Of a DNA stretch of 64,000 bases, positions 56,698 to 64,000 are shown piece after piece; position 1 is the stretch's first letter; each line of letters opens with the position of its first letter. The translations under genes were made by a program, and so were the position numbers. The notes below the pieces were generated by a model that was not told the origin of the DNA, did not search any database, and was given only the letters and a program-made list of their open reading frames with translations. The DNA is from a virus. The DNA lies in IMG/VR virus record IMGVR_UViG_3300036770_006627, positions 22,688-86,687 of that record. One strand, written 5' to 3'.

Positions 56698-58224
56698 ATG
56701 AGCTGTGCAGATCCGACCATCACGCCAGGCGGCCGCGGAGGTATCGGCGTCGTTCAACCCCAAAGCGGTTTGGACTACCCGCTCGTCGCGCCGTCGGACG
56801 ACGTTAGATATCTATTGGCCGATTTTTATCTGGCCTACGACGACCCGGGTTTTTATCGCGCAGCCGAGTCGATCCGCAAACACCCTTTGCGCATCAAATG
56901 GCTCTACGGCGTTGGCTGTGAGCCAGCGATAGCACCAGTCTGGGCGCCCGCGCCGATTCACGCGGCTGACATCTTGATTGTCGACGCGGACGAAAACACG
57001 GTGTTTGATTCTACGCAGCCGGTTCCCGTAGGTGGTGACCCAGAATACCGCCGGTTTATCAAGCGCAGCTGGGGCGCCGATTACGACGTTTACGAGTGGA
57101 TCGGCAACGACGCTGTTTGCAGGCTGGTCATTCACAAGACCTGGCCGCCCGCCTTTGAAATTGCGCCGAAAGATTGGCCGATACACCTGGCGCCCATAAA
57201 CGCTGTGCTCGACGAACGCGCGGTTTACAAAATGCCGCGCCGCTTGCGGTCGCTCACCGTTGTGTCAGAAGACGCAGAAATAGGCACCGTGACCCGCACA
57301 GGCGCGACGTTTGTTGCCGGAAACAACATGATTCTCGAAAGCGCTGACGCAACTGTGCGCGGTCGACGGCAAAACACAAACATCACCTTGACAGCCGAAC
57401 CTGGCGCAGGCGCAGGCAAGTATGAAGATTGCCCTGATGACCCGGCGCAGCCAATTTATCGGTTGAATGGCGCCACGCCCAATGAATACGGCGACCTTGT
57501 AATAGCTGGCCCTGACTGTATTTGGATTCGACAACCAACCACGCTTAACATAAGCGGCCGCGCCGTACCGGTGTTTACCGGCGGGTCGGCGACGCTGGCG
57601 ATCGGCAGTAACTGCCCGCCCTGTTGTGATTGCCCGGATTATGTAGACACCGCGCTCTATATGAATCAGGTCGCGAGAAAGTATTCGAGCGTCGGCGCGC
57701 GCACGCATGACATCAAGTTGTTGCACGAGAGCAATATCGATCGTTGGATAGAGCAGCGCGAATGCCGTTTACAAAAACCATTGCGCGTGCTTTTGACGCC
57801 GCAAAACTGCCCGTTGCTCGACGTAGTCATTATGTACTGCAATCAGTGCCATCAGTGCGCTGAAAATGGCGCGCTAGCGGTCACCTTCAGTACGTTTCCG
57901 GCGGGCGCGACGGCAGTGATTGAGTGCGGATACACGTTTCTGAGCGCCCCAGGCCACAGCAACGTCGAGTATGCGCTACAGGGGACATATCCGACCTTTA
58001 ACGCGCCGTTACCGCCGGTAGATCTTGGCAGCTCTGCGTATGTCAAATTTCGCCTGCGTTTCAACCCGGCGAACTATCCTTACTCGGTGACGGCTACATT
58101 GACTGGCGCGACTAACGCCAGCCCATTTTTACCCGGTTGCGAACCCATAGCCCTCGCGGCGCCTGTTACGACTTCTGCGGCTCTTAACTGTAACACTGAC
58201 GGCGGCACGGTCCGGAGCTGCTAA
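56698..58224 (+). CDS. Cys-rich fibre-like paralogue 2
   Basis: A TAGGAG site precedes ATG 56698. The 508 residues carry a variant of the shared N-terminal signature (SGLDYPLVAPSDDVRYLLAD) and the mid-protein motif LNGATPNEYGDLVI, similar to motifs in the following genes. A Cys-rich centre follows (CPPCCDCPDY; CNQCHQCAENG), and a C-terminal beta-sandwich-like region (VKFRLRFNPANYPYSVTATL). Palindrome copy 12 lies near its 5' end. Probably an adhesin or fibre subunit. Confidence 0.6.
   Translation: MSCADPTITPGGRGGIGVVQPQSGLDYPLVAPSDDVRYLLADFYLAYDDPGFYRAAESIRKHPLRIKWLYGVGCEPAIAPVWAPAPIHAADILIVDADENTVFDSTQPVPVGGDPEYRRFIKRSWGADYDVYEWIGNDAVCRLVIHKTWPPAFEIAPKDWPIHLAPINAVLDERAVYKMPRRLRSLTVVSEDAEIGTVTRTGATFVAGNNMILESADATVRGRRQNTNITLTAEPGAGAGKYEDCPDDPAQPIYRLNGATPNEYGDLVIAGPDCIWIRQPTTLNISGRAVPVFTGGSATLAIGSNCPPCCDCPDYVDTALYMNQVARKYSSVGARTHDIKLLHESNIDRWIEQRECRLQKPLRVLLTPQNCPLLDVVIMYCNQCHQCAENGALAVTFSTFPAGATAVIECGYTFLSAPGHSNVEYALQGTYPTFNAPLPPVDLGSSAYVKFRLRFNPANYPYSVTATLTGATNASPFLPGCEPIALAAPVTTSAALNCNTDGGTVRSC
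56806..56813. repeat. AGATATCT palindrome, copy 12
   Basis: CGTTAGATATCTATTGGCC in the gene at 56698, frame encoding RYL. Its right half ATCTATTGG equals that of copies 6 and 8. It is the last copy seen in the window. Confidence 0.75.
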
Positions 58225-58227
58225 CAC

Positions 58228-59874
58228 ATGCCCATTCGCAACCAAAACTGGTACGACCTGCAAGCCTCACGCCGTTATCCGCTGGATGAGCGCAGCACTG
58301 GCTTGGACGATTCAGGTCAGTTCATTCACGACGACATTCTCGTCGATTGCCATATCCGTTTTCCAGCAACGCTCGGGCAGTATCTGTTTGTTCAGGGAAT
58401 TACTGTAAGTCCCAACATTGTCACCGTTGTTTTCGGCGTTGCGACGGATTTAAACGACACGGCGCCAGTTAGCGTTGCTGCCGTCTCGTTGCCGCGCAAC
58501 GCACCACAAAACGTCAACCACGCTGTCGTGCCGCTAGCAGATGGCGTGGCAGGTTGGATTGTATTTGGGCCAGGACTCGACGAAGAGTTCGTCGGCCGTT
58601 ACAGCACGCCGCTGCAGACACTTGTAGCGCAGCGGTGCGCGCGGCCCTATCGCCCGTTACCAATTTCGTCACTTGGCAAGCTTAACGTGGCGACCAGTCT
58701 TACCGGAATCGTAACGCTTTCGGCGCAAAACCCAGTCACGGCGACTTTCATCCCTAAAACAGCCGCCAACGCTTTGACAGTAGCAAGCACACCGGTCGAC
58801 TCTATTTTATTTCAATTAGAGGGCGAGACGCAGGACTTCAACCCGCTTAAAGATTTTCTGGGCGCTTGCGGACAAAGACCCGAAAGCGGCACGTGTCCGC
58901 GACCCCCTATTGCGACAATCAATGGCATAAGTCCGGACTGCAACGGCAACATTAATCTGGTTTTTGCGGGAGTCGACGCGGCGCTTTTCGAAAACTGCGG
59001 CGGCGTAGCGGTTACAAGCGATACAGGCCTTGCGGATGCCTGCGCTGCCGGTGACGAAAGACGGAGGCCTTCGCGCCAAGACGAGTGCACTCCCGGTAGC
59101 GAAAGCGTCGACGACATTATTTGGAGCGACTTGCCCACCGAGCTATTTGTTGAAGAACCGGACGTCGTATCTTCTGAAAGCGTAGACGAGGATGCCGTGC
59201 TCGCCGAGTGCGCCGTCATGCCGCTGTGCCGCGATTTCAATGCGGGGACCGCGCCTGACTTCGCGGTTCGCGAAGGCCTATTTGTTTTTGAGTCTGTGTC
59301 GGCGCCAGAGATTTGCTCGCCGCCAGGGTCTTTAGCGGCGACACCCGAAAACGAGCTGACGAGTCATTATGTGTACGCGGCGGCAAACATTGTCGGGCGC
59401 AACATGGCGCTCTTTAAAAACTGCGCCAGTGACTGGTCGCTAAACAAAAGAATAACTGCAGAACTGCAAATCACAGCGGGCGGACTGCAACGTAATGGCG
59501 GCGTGTTGTTTAACTACATTCGCGGAAACAGCAGTCTCGGAGCGCCCACGCGTTACCTAGTAGCTACACTTGACGCCAACGCTGCAAAGCTGCGGTTACT
59601 TCGATTTAACGGCTCAAACTTTGTGACCGAATACAGCGCGCCGTTTTCAGTAGTCGTAGGCGCGTGGTATCGCGTTTCTGCTACGCCGGTAGCAGTGCAG
59701 TCCGAGGGCGCGGTTCTGGTAACTGTTACGGCAGAAGCGGTAGACGAAAGTGTCTCGCCAGTATCGTTCTCGTTACTGATCTCGCAGTACGGCGACCTAA
59801 CAGGGCTGGCCGGGCTCTTCAGCGCCGCGTCGTACACGCGTTTCAACAAGTTCACAATTGAGAACACGATATGA
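58228..59874 (+). CDS. Fibre-like paralogue 3 with C-terminal lectin-like domain
   Basis: A 548-residue protein; no good ribosome site, start three bases after the previous stop. The N-terminus repeats the family signature (LQASRRYPLDERST) and the middle has INGISPDCNGNINLVF, a motif typical of tail-fibre beta repeats. A Cys-rich acidic linker leads to a C-terminal domain of about 190 residues with strands such as RITAELQITAGGLQRNGGVL and RYLVATLDANAAKLRLLRF. That is the look of a concanavalin/LamG-type sugar-binding fold, suggesting glycan recognition. Its stop overlaps the next start as ATGA. Confidence 0.62.
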   Translation: MPIRNQNWYDLQASRRYPLDERSTGLDDSGQFIHDDILVDCHIRFPATLGQYLFVQGITVSPNIVTVVFGVATDLNDTAPVSVAAVSLPRNAPQNVNHAVVPLADGVAGWIVFGPGLDEEFVGRYSTPLQTLVAQRCARPYRPLPISSLGKLNVATSLTGIVTLSAQNPVTATFIPKTAANALTVASTPVDSILFQLEGETQDFNPLKDFLGACGQRPESGTCPRPPIATINGISPDCNGNINLVFAGVDAALFENCGGVAVTSDTGLADACAAGDERRRPSRQDECTPGSESVDDIIWSDLPTELFVEEPDVVSSESVDEDAVLAECAVMPLCRDFNAGTAPDFAVREGLFVFESVSAPEICSPPGSLAATPENELTSHYVYAAANIVGRNMALFKNCASDWSLNKRITAELQITAGGLQRNGGVLFNYIRGNSSLGAPTRYLVATLDANAAKLRLLRFNGSNFVTEYSAPFSVVVGAWYRVSATPVAVQSEGAVLVTVTAEAVDESVSPVSFSLLISQYGDLTGLAGLFSAASYTRFNKFTIENTI

Positions 59875-60653
59875 GCGGCGCGCGTATCCTTTATCCCCAG
59901 TTTCGGGACGAACAAGCTGATTCGCGTTATCCGTTTTCGGATCGGGCGACTCTCTTGTCGGCCGAACGACGTCTGGACATTGGTCGAGACACTTTTTTCG
60001 ACGCGACACTTTACACCATTGGCGGCGAACGCCAGGCGTACATTTCGGCCATTTCCGTGACGGCGCAACTCGTCACAATCAGCGTGGGCGACGCCGCCGA
60101 TCGCAATCGCGCTACAGCGAGCTTCAACCCGCTCGCGCCGCCCGCTGACGGCGCTCTAGCGCTTTCTGACGCATTCGGTCGTCCGGCGGGCGTGCTTCTC
60201 GCCGCGCCGTTTGGGTTGGCCCGGTTTTCCGGCTGGCCAACAGAAACACACACGTTTTCAGCAACAGCGACAGAGTTCGTTTCTAGCGTTGTAATTCCAG
60301 CCAAGGAACCGGGCGTGCGGGCGCTTAAAACCATCGACGGGCCGTTACTTACCGGCGACGTGTGGCTGGTTGGCGGCCGTGGCGTGGTGCTTCGCAAAGA
60401 AGACGCCACCACAATTCGGATAGATATCATTGGCGAGCCGCTCTTTAGCCGTTACGTCTGCGACGAGCTGAACCGCTTTGTGCCGCGGACGTTTCTCCAA
60501 ACGTTTACAGTGGATGGCGTGCCTTGCGGACCAGACGAGTACGGTAATTTCAATATCACTGCAGCCAATCACGGGGCCGTAGATACCGTTCTGCGCGTTT
60601 ACACGCAGGATGGCGCTATAAAAATAGACACGGTCGGTAAAAAGGTGGTGTGA
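59871..60653 (+). CDS. Fibre-like paralogue 4
   Basis: ATG 59871 overlaps the preceding TGA (ATGA). The 260 residues open with the shared signature (EQADSRYPFSDRATLL) and DTFFDATLYTIGGERQAYIS. Near the C-terminus is VDGVPCGPDEYGNFNITAAN, the second family motif. It is shorter than its paralogues and lacks an added lectin-like or repeat domain. It probably belongs to the same fibre assembly. Confidence 0.6.
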   Translation: MSGARILYPQFRDEQADSRYPFSDRATLLSAERRLDIGRDTFFDATLYTIGGERQAYISAISVTAQLVTISVGDAADRNRATASFNPLAPPADGALALSDAFGRPAGVLLAAPFGLARFSGWPTETHTFSATATEFVSSVVIPAKEPGVRALKTIDGPLLTGDVWLVGGRGVVLRKEDATTIRIDIIGEPLFSRYVCDELNRFVPRTFLQTFTVDGVPCGPDEYGNFNITAANHGAVDTVLRVYTQDGAIKIDTVGKKVV

Positions 60654-60654
60654 A

Positions 60655-61593
60655 ATGCCGCGTCCTGGGTTTTACAACGATAACGAATATCGCGCATATC
60701 CGTTTGTCTACAAATCCGACTATTTCGGCACGCTATTGCCGCTGTCGGCTGTCGTGGATTGCGGGATTATCATGGGTTTAGATAGCGGCTTTGAGCAAGG
60801 ACAACACGCAGTGTGGCTTGCAGAGATTAGCCGCGCAGACGGCGTTGTGCAGTTTGTATTCGCAACCGACGCGCCTGGTGCTGTGAACGTCCCGTTGCGT
60901 TTTGAGTGTCCTGAAACCGACGCCGAGTGGTCGACCGCATTCGGTGAATCCGCGGCTGCCGACACTGTTAACCCGGCCTGCAACCCTGAACCAATTTGGG
61001 ACGGATTTTTGACGCCAGGCCCGCTTGCCGAGCTGGTCGCGCTGCTTAGCGAAAATGGCGACACCCTGACTTATCCAGAAAAAGAACGGACGCTCGAGCC
61101 CGGCCGTGTTCAGAGTCTGGTTAAAAGCTACGCGCGATCGATCAATTTGGGAAACCTCCCGCGTGTTTACGCATTGCCACCCGAAGAGTGCCAAGAACCA
61201 GGCGAGGCTGAGACGGATATCGTAGTGAACGCCGAGTGCATGCAGGGCGCGCTACGTTTCAAAGAGGGCGCGAACTGCCGCATCAGGCAGACCGACCGAC
61301 TAAACGATATTCGCGTCGGCGCAGAAAAAGGCGCGGGAGACGTTACGAACAGCGAACTGTGCGAGCACGGCGGCGAAGTGCCGCTCTACGACGGAGAGCC
61401 GTTCGATGAGGTAACTGGGTTCTACAGCGGCGGCCCGGCGTGCAATCAAACGATTTCCGCCATTAACGGCATTGGTGGCGCTAATGTCAATATCGTCGGC
61501 GGTACAGGCATTACTGTAACCACCGACGGCGCCACGAAAACGGTAACCATAGCGGTGGCTCAAAACAATCTCGTCGGCAATTGCGGAACGTAA
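60655..61593 (+). CDS. Fibre-like paralogue 5
   Basis: A GGTGG site lies close to ATG 60655, one base after the previous stop. The 312 residues begin with a divergent signature (YNDNEYRAYPFVYKSDYFGT), then a beta/helical body with about ten Cys. The C-terminal segment SAINGIGGANVNIVGGTGIT is a clear tail-fibre-type strand motif. It directly precedes the giant repeat protein, which may be the distal part of the same fibre. Confidence 0.62.
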   Translation: MPRPGFYNDNEYRAYPFVYKSDYFGTLLPLSAVVDCGIIMGLDSGFEQGQHAVWLAEISRADGVVQFVFATDAPGAVNVPLRFECPETDAEWSTAFGESAAADTVNPACNPEPIWDGFLTPGPLAELVALLSENGDTLTYPEKERTLEPGRVQSLVKSYARSINLGNLPRVYALPPEECQEPGEAETDIVVNAECMQGALRFKEGANCRIRQTDRLNDIRVGAEKGAGDVTNSELCEHGGEVPLYDGEPFDEVTGFYSGGPACNQTISAINGIGGANVNIVGGTGITVTTDGATKTVTIAVAQNNLVGNCGT

Positions 61594-61596
61594 ACC

Positions 61597-64000
61597 ATGA
61601 GCACGCCGCTTTTTGATCCAGACAAATGCAACGTCGACTCTGTGCCGAGTCTCGACTTTGATTTTGTTTCTGAATGCTCGATCAAAGAACCGCCGCCGCC
61701 GATTTTCGATTGCCCGTTGCCGGTCGTAGTGCGCGACCCTCCTCCGCCGCTGTGCCCGGAGTTTGAAACACGCGTCGTCGTAGACGTGCGCCCGCCCAAT
61801 TCGTGCTCTGAATCAAGCGAACCGAGCGTAGCTGTAGTCACCAAAGTCAGCGAAGAGCCGTGCAGGTTCTTTATTGACCTCGACATCAAAGTGCCGCTGC
61901 CGCCAGTACCTTGTCCGACTATTTTTGGCGGCGACGTCTCTATTACAACTGGCTACGACGACTGTATCGAGGGCGGACCAACAGGCGTTATTCTTGTCAC
62001 CAAACTTCCCGCGTCTTGCAGTAACGGCGAAGAAACAAACTGCAAGTTTGAGATCGATCTCGATCTCACGATTCCTATTCCGCGACCACCGTGCCCGGTA
62101 ATTGAAGGCGGCAGTTTGACGGTGAACGCGGATTACGCCGACTGCATTGAGCCGCGAAATTCGCTTTGGGTAACTGCGGTCGATCCGCCGCCTAACTGCG
62201 AAGGCGGCGATGGCGAATGTCGTTTCGCCATCAATCTCGATTTAGACATTCCAATTCCGCGCCCGCCGTGCCCTGTAATTGAAGCGGGCGTTATCAGTGT
62301 TACCGCGGATTACGAAGACTGCATCGCGCCGCGAAATTCGCTTTGGATTACAGCTACCGAACCTTCATTGGGTTGCGAAGGCAGTGACGGCGACGGCGAA
62401 TGTCGCTTCGCAATTAATCTCGATCTTGATATTCCGATACCTCGGCCGCCATGCCCTGTAATTGAAGCGGGCGTAGTAAACGTCAACGCTGGCTACGACG
62501 ACTGCATCGAACCGCGAAATTCACTCTGGATTACAACCACTGAAACACCGCCTGATTGCAACAGCGACGGCAGCACCGGCGACGGCGAATGTCGTTTTGC
62601 CATCAATCTTGATCTCAATATTCCGATCCCGCGGCCGCCGTGTCCCGTGATTGAGGCGGGCGTAGTCAGCGTCACCACTGACTACGAAGATTGCATCGAA
62701 CCGCGAAATTCGCTTTGGATTACAACCACTGAAACATCGCCCGATTGCGCCAGCGATGGCAGCAACGGCGATGGCGAATGTCGTTTCGCCATCAATCTCG
62801 ATTTAGACATTCCAATTCCGCGCCCGCCGTGCCCTGTGATTGAGGCGGGCGTAGTCAGTGTCAACGTCGATTACGACGATTGCATCGAACCGCGAAATTC
62901 ACTCTGGATTACAACCACTGAAACACCGCCTGATTGCGACAGCGATGGCGGCAACGGAGATGGCGAGTGTCGTTTCGCCATCAATCTGGAGTTAGATATT
63001 CCGGTTCCGCGACCGCCGTGCCCTGAAATAAAAGCAGGCGTGGTGGAGATTGTAACGGAATATCAAGATTGCCTCAGTGGCGCAACCGGCGCGTTACGCG
63101 TTACGAAAACGCCTGTCCCAGCCGATTGCGATGATCCCGACAAAGAACTGTGTGAATTCACAATCGACCTTGACCTGCCCATTCCAATTCCGCGGCCAGT
63201 CTGTACGACCTTGACGGCGACTGGCGTTATTGAACTGGTCACAGGCCCGCCGTACATAAACGTAATCGTTACCGATAACAGCACTGAAGGGGATTGCGAC
63301 AATCCGCCAACGTGCGAACTAGAACTCGATCTCGACATTGGCGTTCCTGCACCGCCGTGCCCAGAGATTTCTGGCACGCTCAATGTCTATCGCACGCCTG
63401 AGCCTGAACCAACCGGCGTTCTGACCATTACACCAACCACTGGACCTAGTGGTCAGTGTATTTTCGACATTGATCTCGACATTGGTGTGCCCGCGCCATT
63501 ATGTCCAGAGATTTCTGGCAACCTGAGTGTTTATCAAAATCCAACGCCAACCGGCGTTCTGACCATTACACCAACCACTGGACCTAGTGGTCAGTGTATT
63601 TTCGACATTGATCTCGACATTGGCGTGCCTGCGCCTTTATGTCCAGAGATCTCTGGCACGCTCAATGTCTATCGCACGCCTGAGCCTGAACCAACCGGCG
63701 TTCTGACCATTACACCGACCACTGGACCTAGTGGTCAGTGTATTTTCGACATTGATCTCGACATTGGCGTTCCTGCACCGCCGTGCCCAGAGATTTCTGG
63801 CAACCTGAGTGTTTATCAGAATCCAACGCCAACCGGCGTTCTGACCATTACACCAACCACTGGACCCAGTGGTCAGTGTATTTTCGATATCGACTTAGAT
63901 ATTGGTGTGCCCGCGCCATTATGTCCAGAGATTTCTGGCAACCTGAGTGTTTATCAAAATCCAACGCCAACCGGCGTTCTGACCATTACACCAACCACTG
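61597..64000 (+). CDS. Giant Cys/Asp/Pro-rich repeat protein (3' end beyond window)
   Basis: The frame is open from ATG 61597 to the right edge: at least 801 residues, no stop. It is built from repeats around a core C-x-F-x-[IL]-[DN]-L-D-L-D-I-P-I-P-R-P-P-C-P. Type 1 units (59-63 residues) run from about 62.1 to 63.0 kb and contain EPRNSLWITTTET and DDCIE. Type 2 units (46-48 residues) run from about 63.35 kb and contain TPTTGPSGQCIFDIDLDIG and EISGNLSVYQNPTPTG. Each unit has several Cys and alternating acidic strands, as in a long extracellular beta-rod. It may be a long tail fibre or surface adhesin. No family is recognised; repeat number may vary. Confidence 0.7.
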   Translation, partial: MSTPLFDPDKCNVDSVPSLDFDFVSECSIKEPPPPIFDCPLPVVVRDPPPPLCPEFETRVVVDVRPPNSCSESSEPSVAVVTKVSEEPCRFFIDLDIKVPLPPVPCPTIFGGDVSITTGYDDCIEGGPTGVILVTKLPASCSNGEETNCKFEIDLDLTIPIPRPPCPVIEGGSLTVNADYADCIEPRNSLWVTAVDPPPNCEGGDGECRFAINLDLDIPIPRPPCPVIEAGVISVTADYEDCIAPRNSLWITATEPSLGCEGSDGDGECRFAINLDLDIPIPRPPCPVIEAGVVNVNAGYDDCIEPRNSLWITTTETPPDCNSDGSTGDGECRFAINLDLNIPIPRPPCPVIEAGVVSVTTDYEDCIEPRNSLWITTTETSPDCASDGSNGDGECRFAINLDLDIPIPRPPCPVIEAGVVSVNVDYDDCIEPRNSLWITTTETPPDCDSDGGNGDGECRFAINLELDIPVPRPPCPEIKAGVVEIVTEYQDCLSGATGALRVTKTPVPADCDDPDKELCEFTIDLDLPIPIPRPVCTTLTATGVIELVTGPPYINVIVTDNSTEGDCDNPPTCELELDLDIGVPAPPCPEISGTLNVYRTPEPEPTGVLTITPTTGPSGQCIFDIDLDIGVPAPLCPEISGNLSVYQNPTPTGVLTITPTTGPSGQCIFDIDLDIGVPAPLCPEISGTLNVYRTPEPEPTGVLTITPTTGPSGQCIFDIDLDIGVPAPPCPEISGNLSVYQNPTPTGVLTITPTTGPSGQCIFDIDLDIGVPAPLCPEISGNLSVYQNPTPTGVLTITPTT
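62098..63030 (+). repeat. Type 1 tandem repeats (about 177-189 bp)
   Basis: The marker ATTGA[AG]GCGGGCG or a close variant occurs near 62101, 62278, 62461, 62650, 62839 and 63028. Spacings are 177, 183, 189, 189 and 189 bases, all multiples of three. DNA identity between the last copies is high, including synonymous positions, pointing to recent duplication. Confidence 0.8.
63411..64000 (+). repeat. Type 2 tandem repeats (138/144 bp)
   Basis: AACCGGCGTT begins at 63411, 63549, 63693, 63831 and 63969, giving spacings of 138, 144, 138 and 138 bases (46 or 48 codons). The segments between are nearly identical. The extra six bases come from an inserted Glu-Pro-type dipeptide in alternate units (PEPEPTG versus NPTPTG). 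The array continues beyond the window. Confidence 0.85.

Noticed and set aside
2227-56813. Explaining the palindrome as a restriction site (GATATC core)
   Set aside because: Phages usually lose, not gain, restriction sites, and the enrichment extends to 12-16 bases beyond the six-base core. A modification target cannot be fully excluded.
61597-64000. Regularly spaced repeats that could suggest a CRISPR array
   Set aside because: Repeat periods are 138-189 bases, multiples of three inside one continuous reading frame, with no short repeat/spacer structure.

Overview
The window is a contiguous piece of a very large contractile-tailed bacteriophage (myovirus-like) genome. Every gene I accept lies on the + strand, genes are packed with ATGA and TAATG stop/start overlaps, and no tRNA, rRNA, transposon or CRISPR array was seen. 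Composition looks GC-rich (high fifties percent, estimated by eye). Shine-Dalgarno sites are canonical, so the host is a bacterium using the standard code; TAA, TGA and TAG all end genes. The host cannot be named from this sequence.

Layout. 1-9.75 kb: small exported or membrane proteins and enzymes. These include a membrane-anchored PAS protein, a 2H-phosphoesterase-like protein, a two-helix holin-like protein, a matrixin metalloprotease with a peptidoglycan-binding-like prodomain and cysteine switch, a papain-like cysteine protease, and glycine-zipper proteins. 9.75-17 kb: a phage-encoded multisubunit RNA polymerase. One 1456-residue chain carries all of beta plus the N-terminal half of beta-prime with the catalytic DFDGD. 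The C-terminal half of beta-prime is a separate gene after two unrelated small genes. 17-31 kb: head module, with a HTH protein that may be small terminase, a maturation-protease candidate, an acidic scaffold-like protein, decoration-like proteins and the major capsid protein. 31-41 kb: neck proteins, tail sheath, tail tube, central spike, and a tail chaperone pair that may be joined by a -1 frameshift. 41-53 kb: tape measure, hub and baseplate wedge proteins, with a sigma-like factor embedded among them. 53-64 kb: a run of cysteine-rich fibre-like paralogues, ending in a giant repeat protein that runs off the right edge.

Together these genes build head, neck, tail and baseplate. The phage RNA polymerase and sigma factor sit inside the structural block, which suggests the phage transcribes some of its own genes and may package polymerase in the virion (inference).

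The most unusual signal not explained by any gene is a palindrome with core AGATATCT, often extended to AAAGATATCTTT or AATAGATATCTATT. I counted 12 exact copies spread from 2.2 to 56.8 kb; 11 lie inside genes, in all three reading frames, so the constraint is on DNA rather than protein. It looks like the site of an unknown sequence-specific DNA-binding system.
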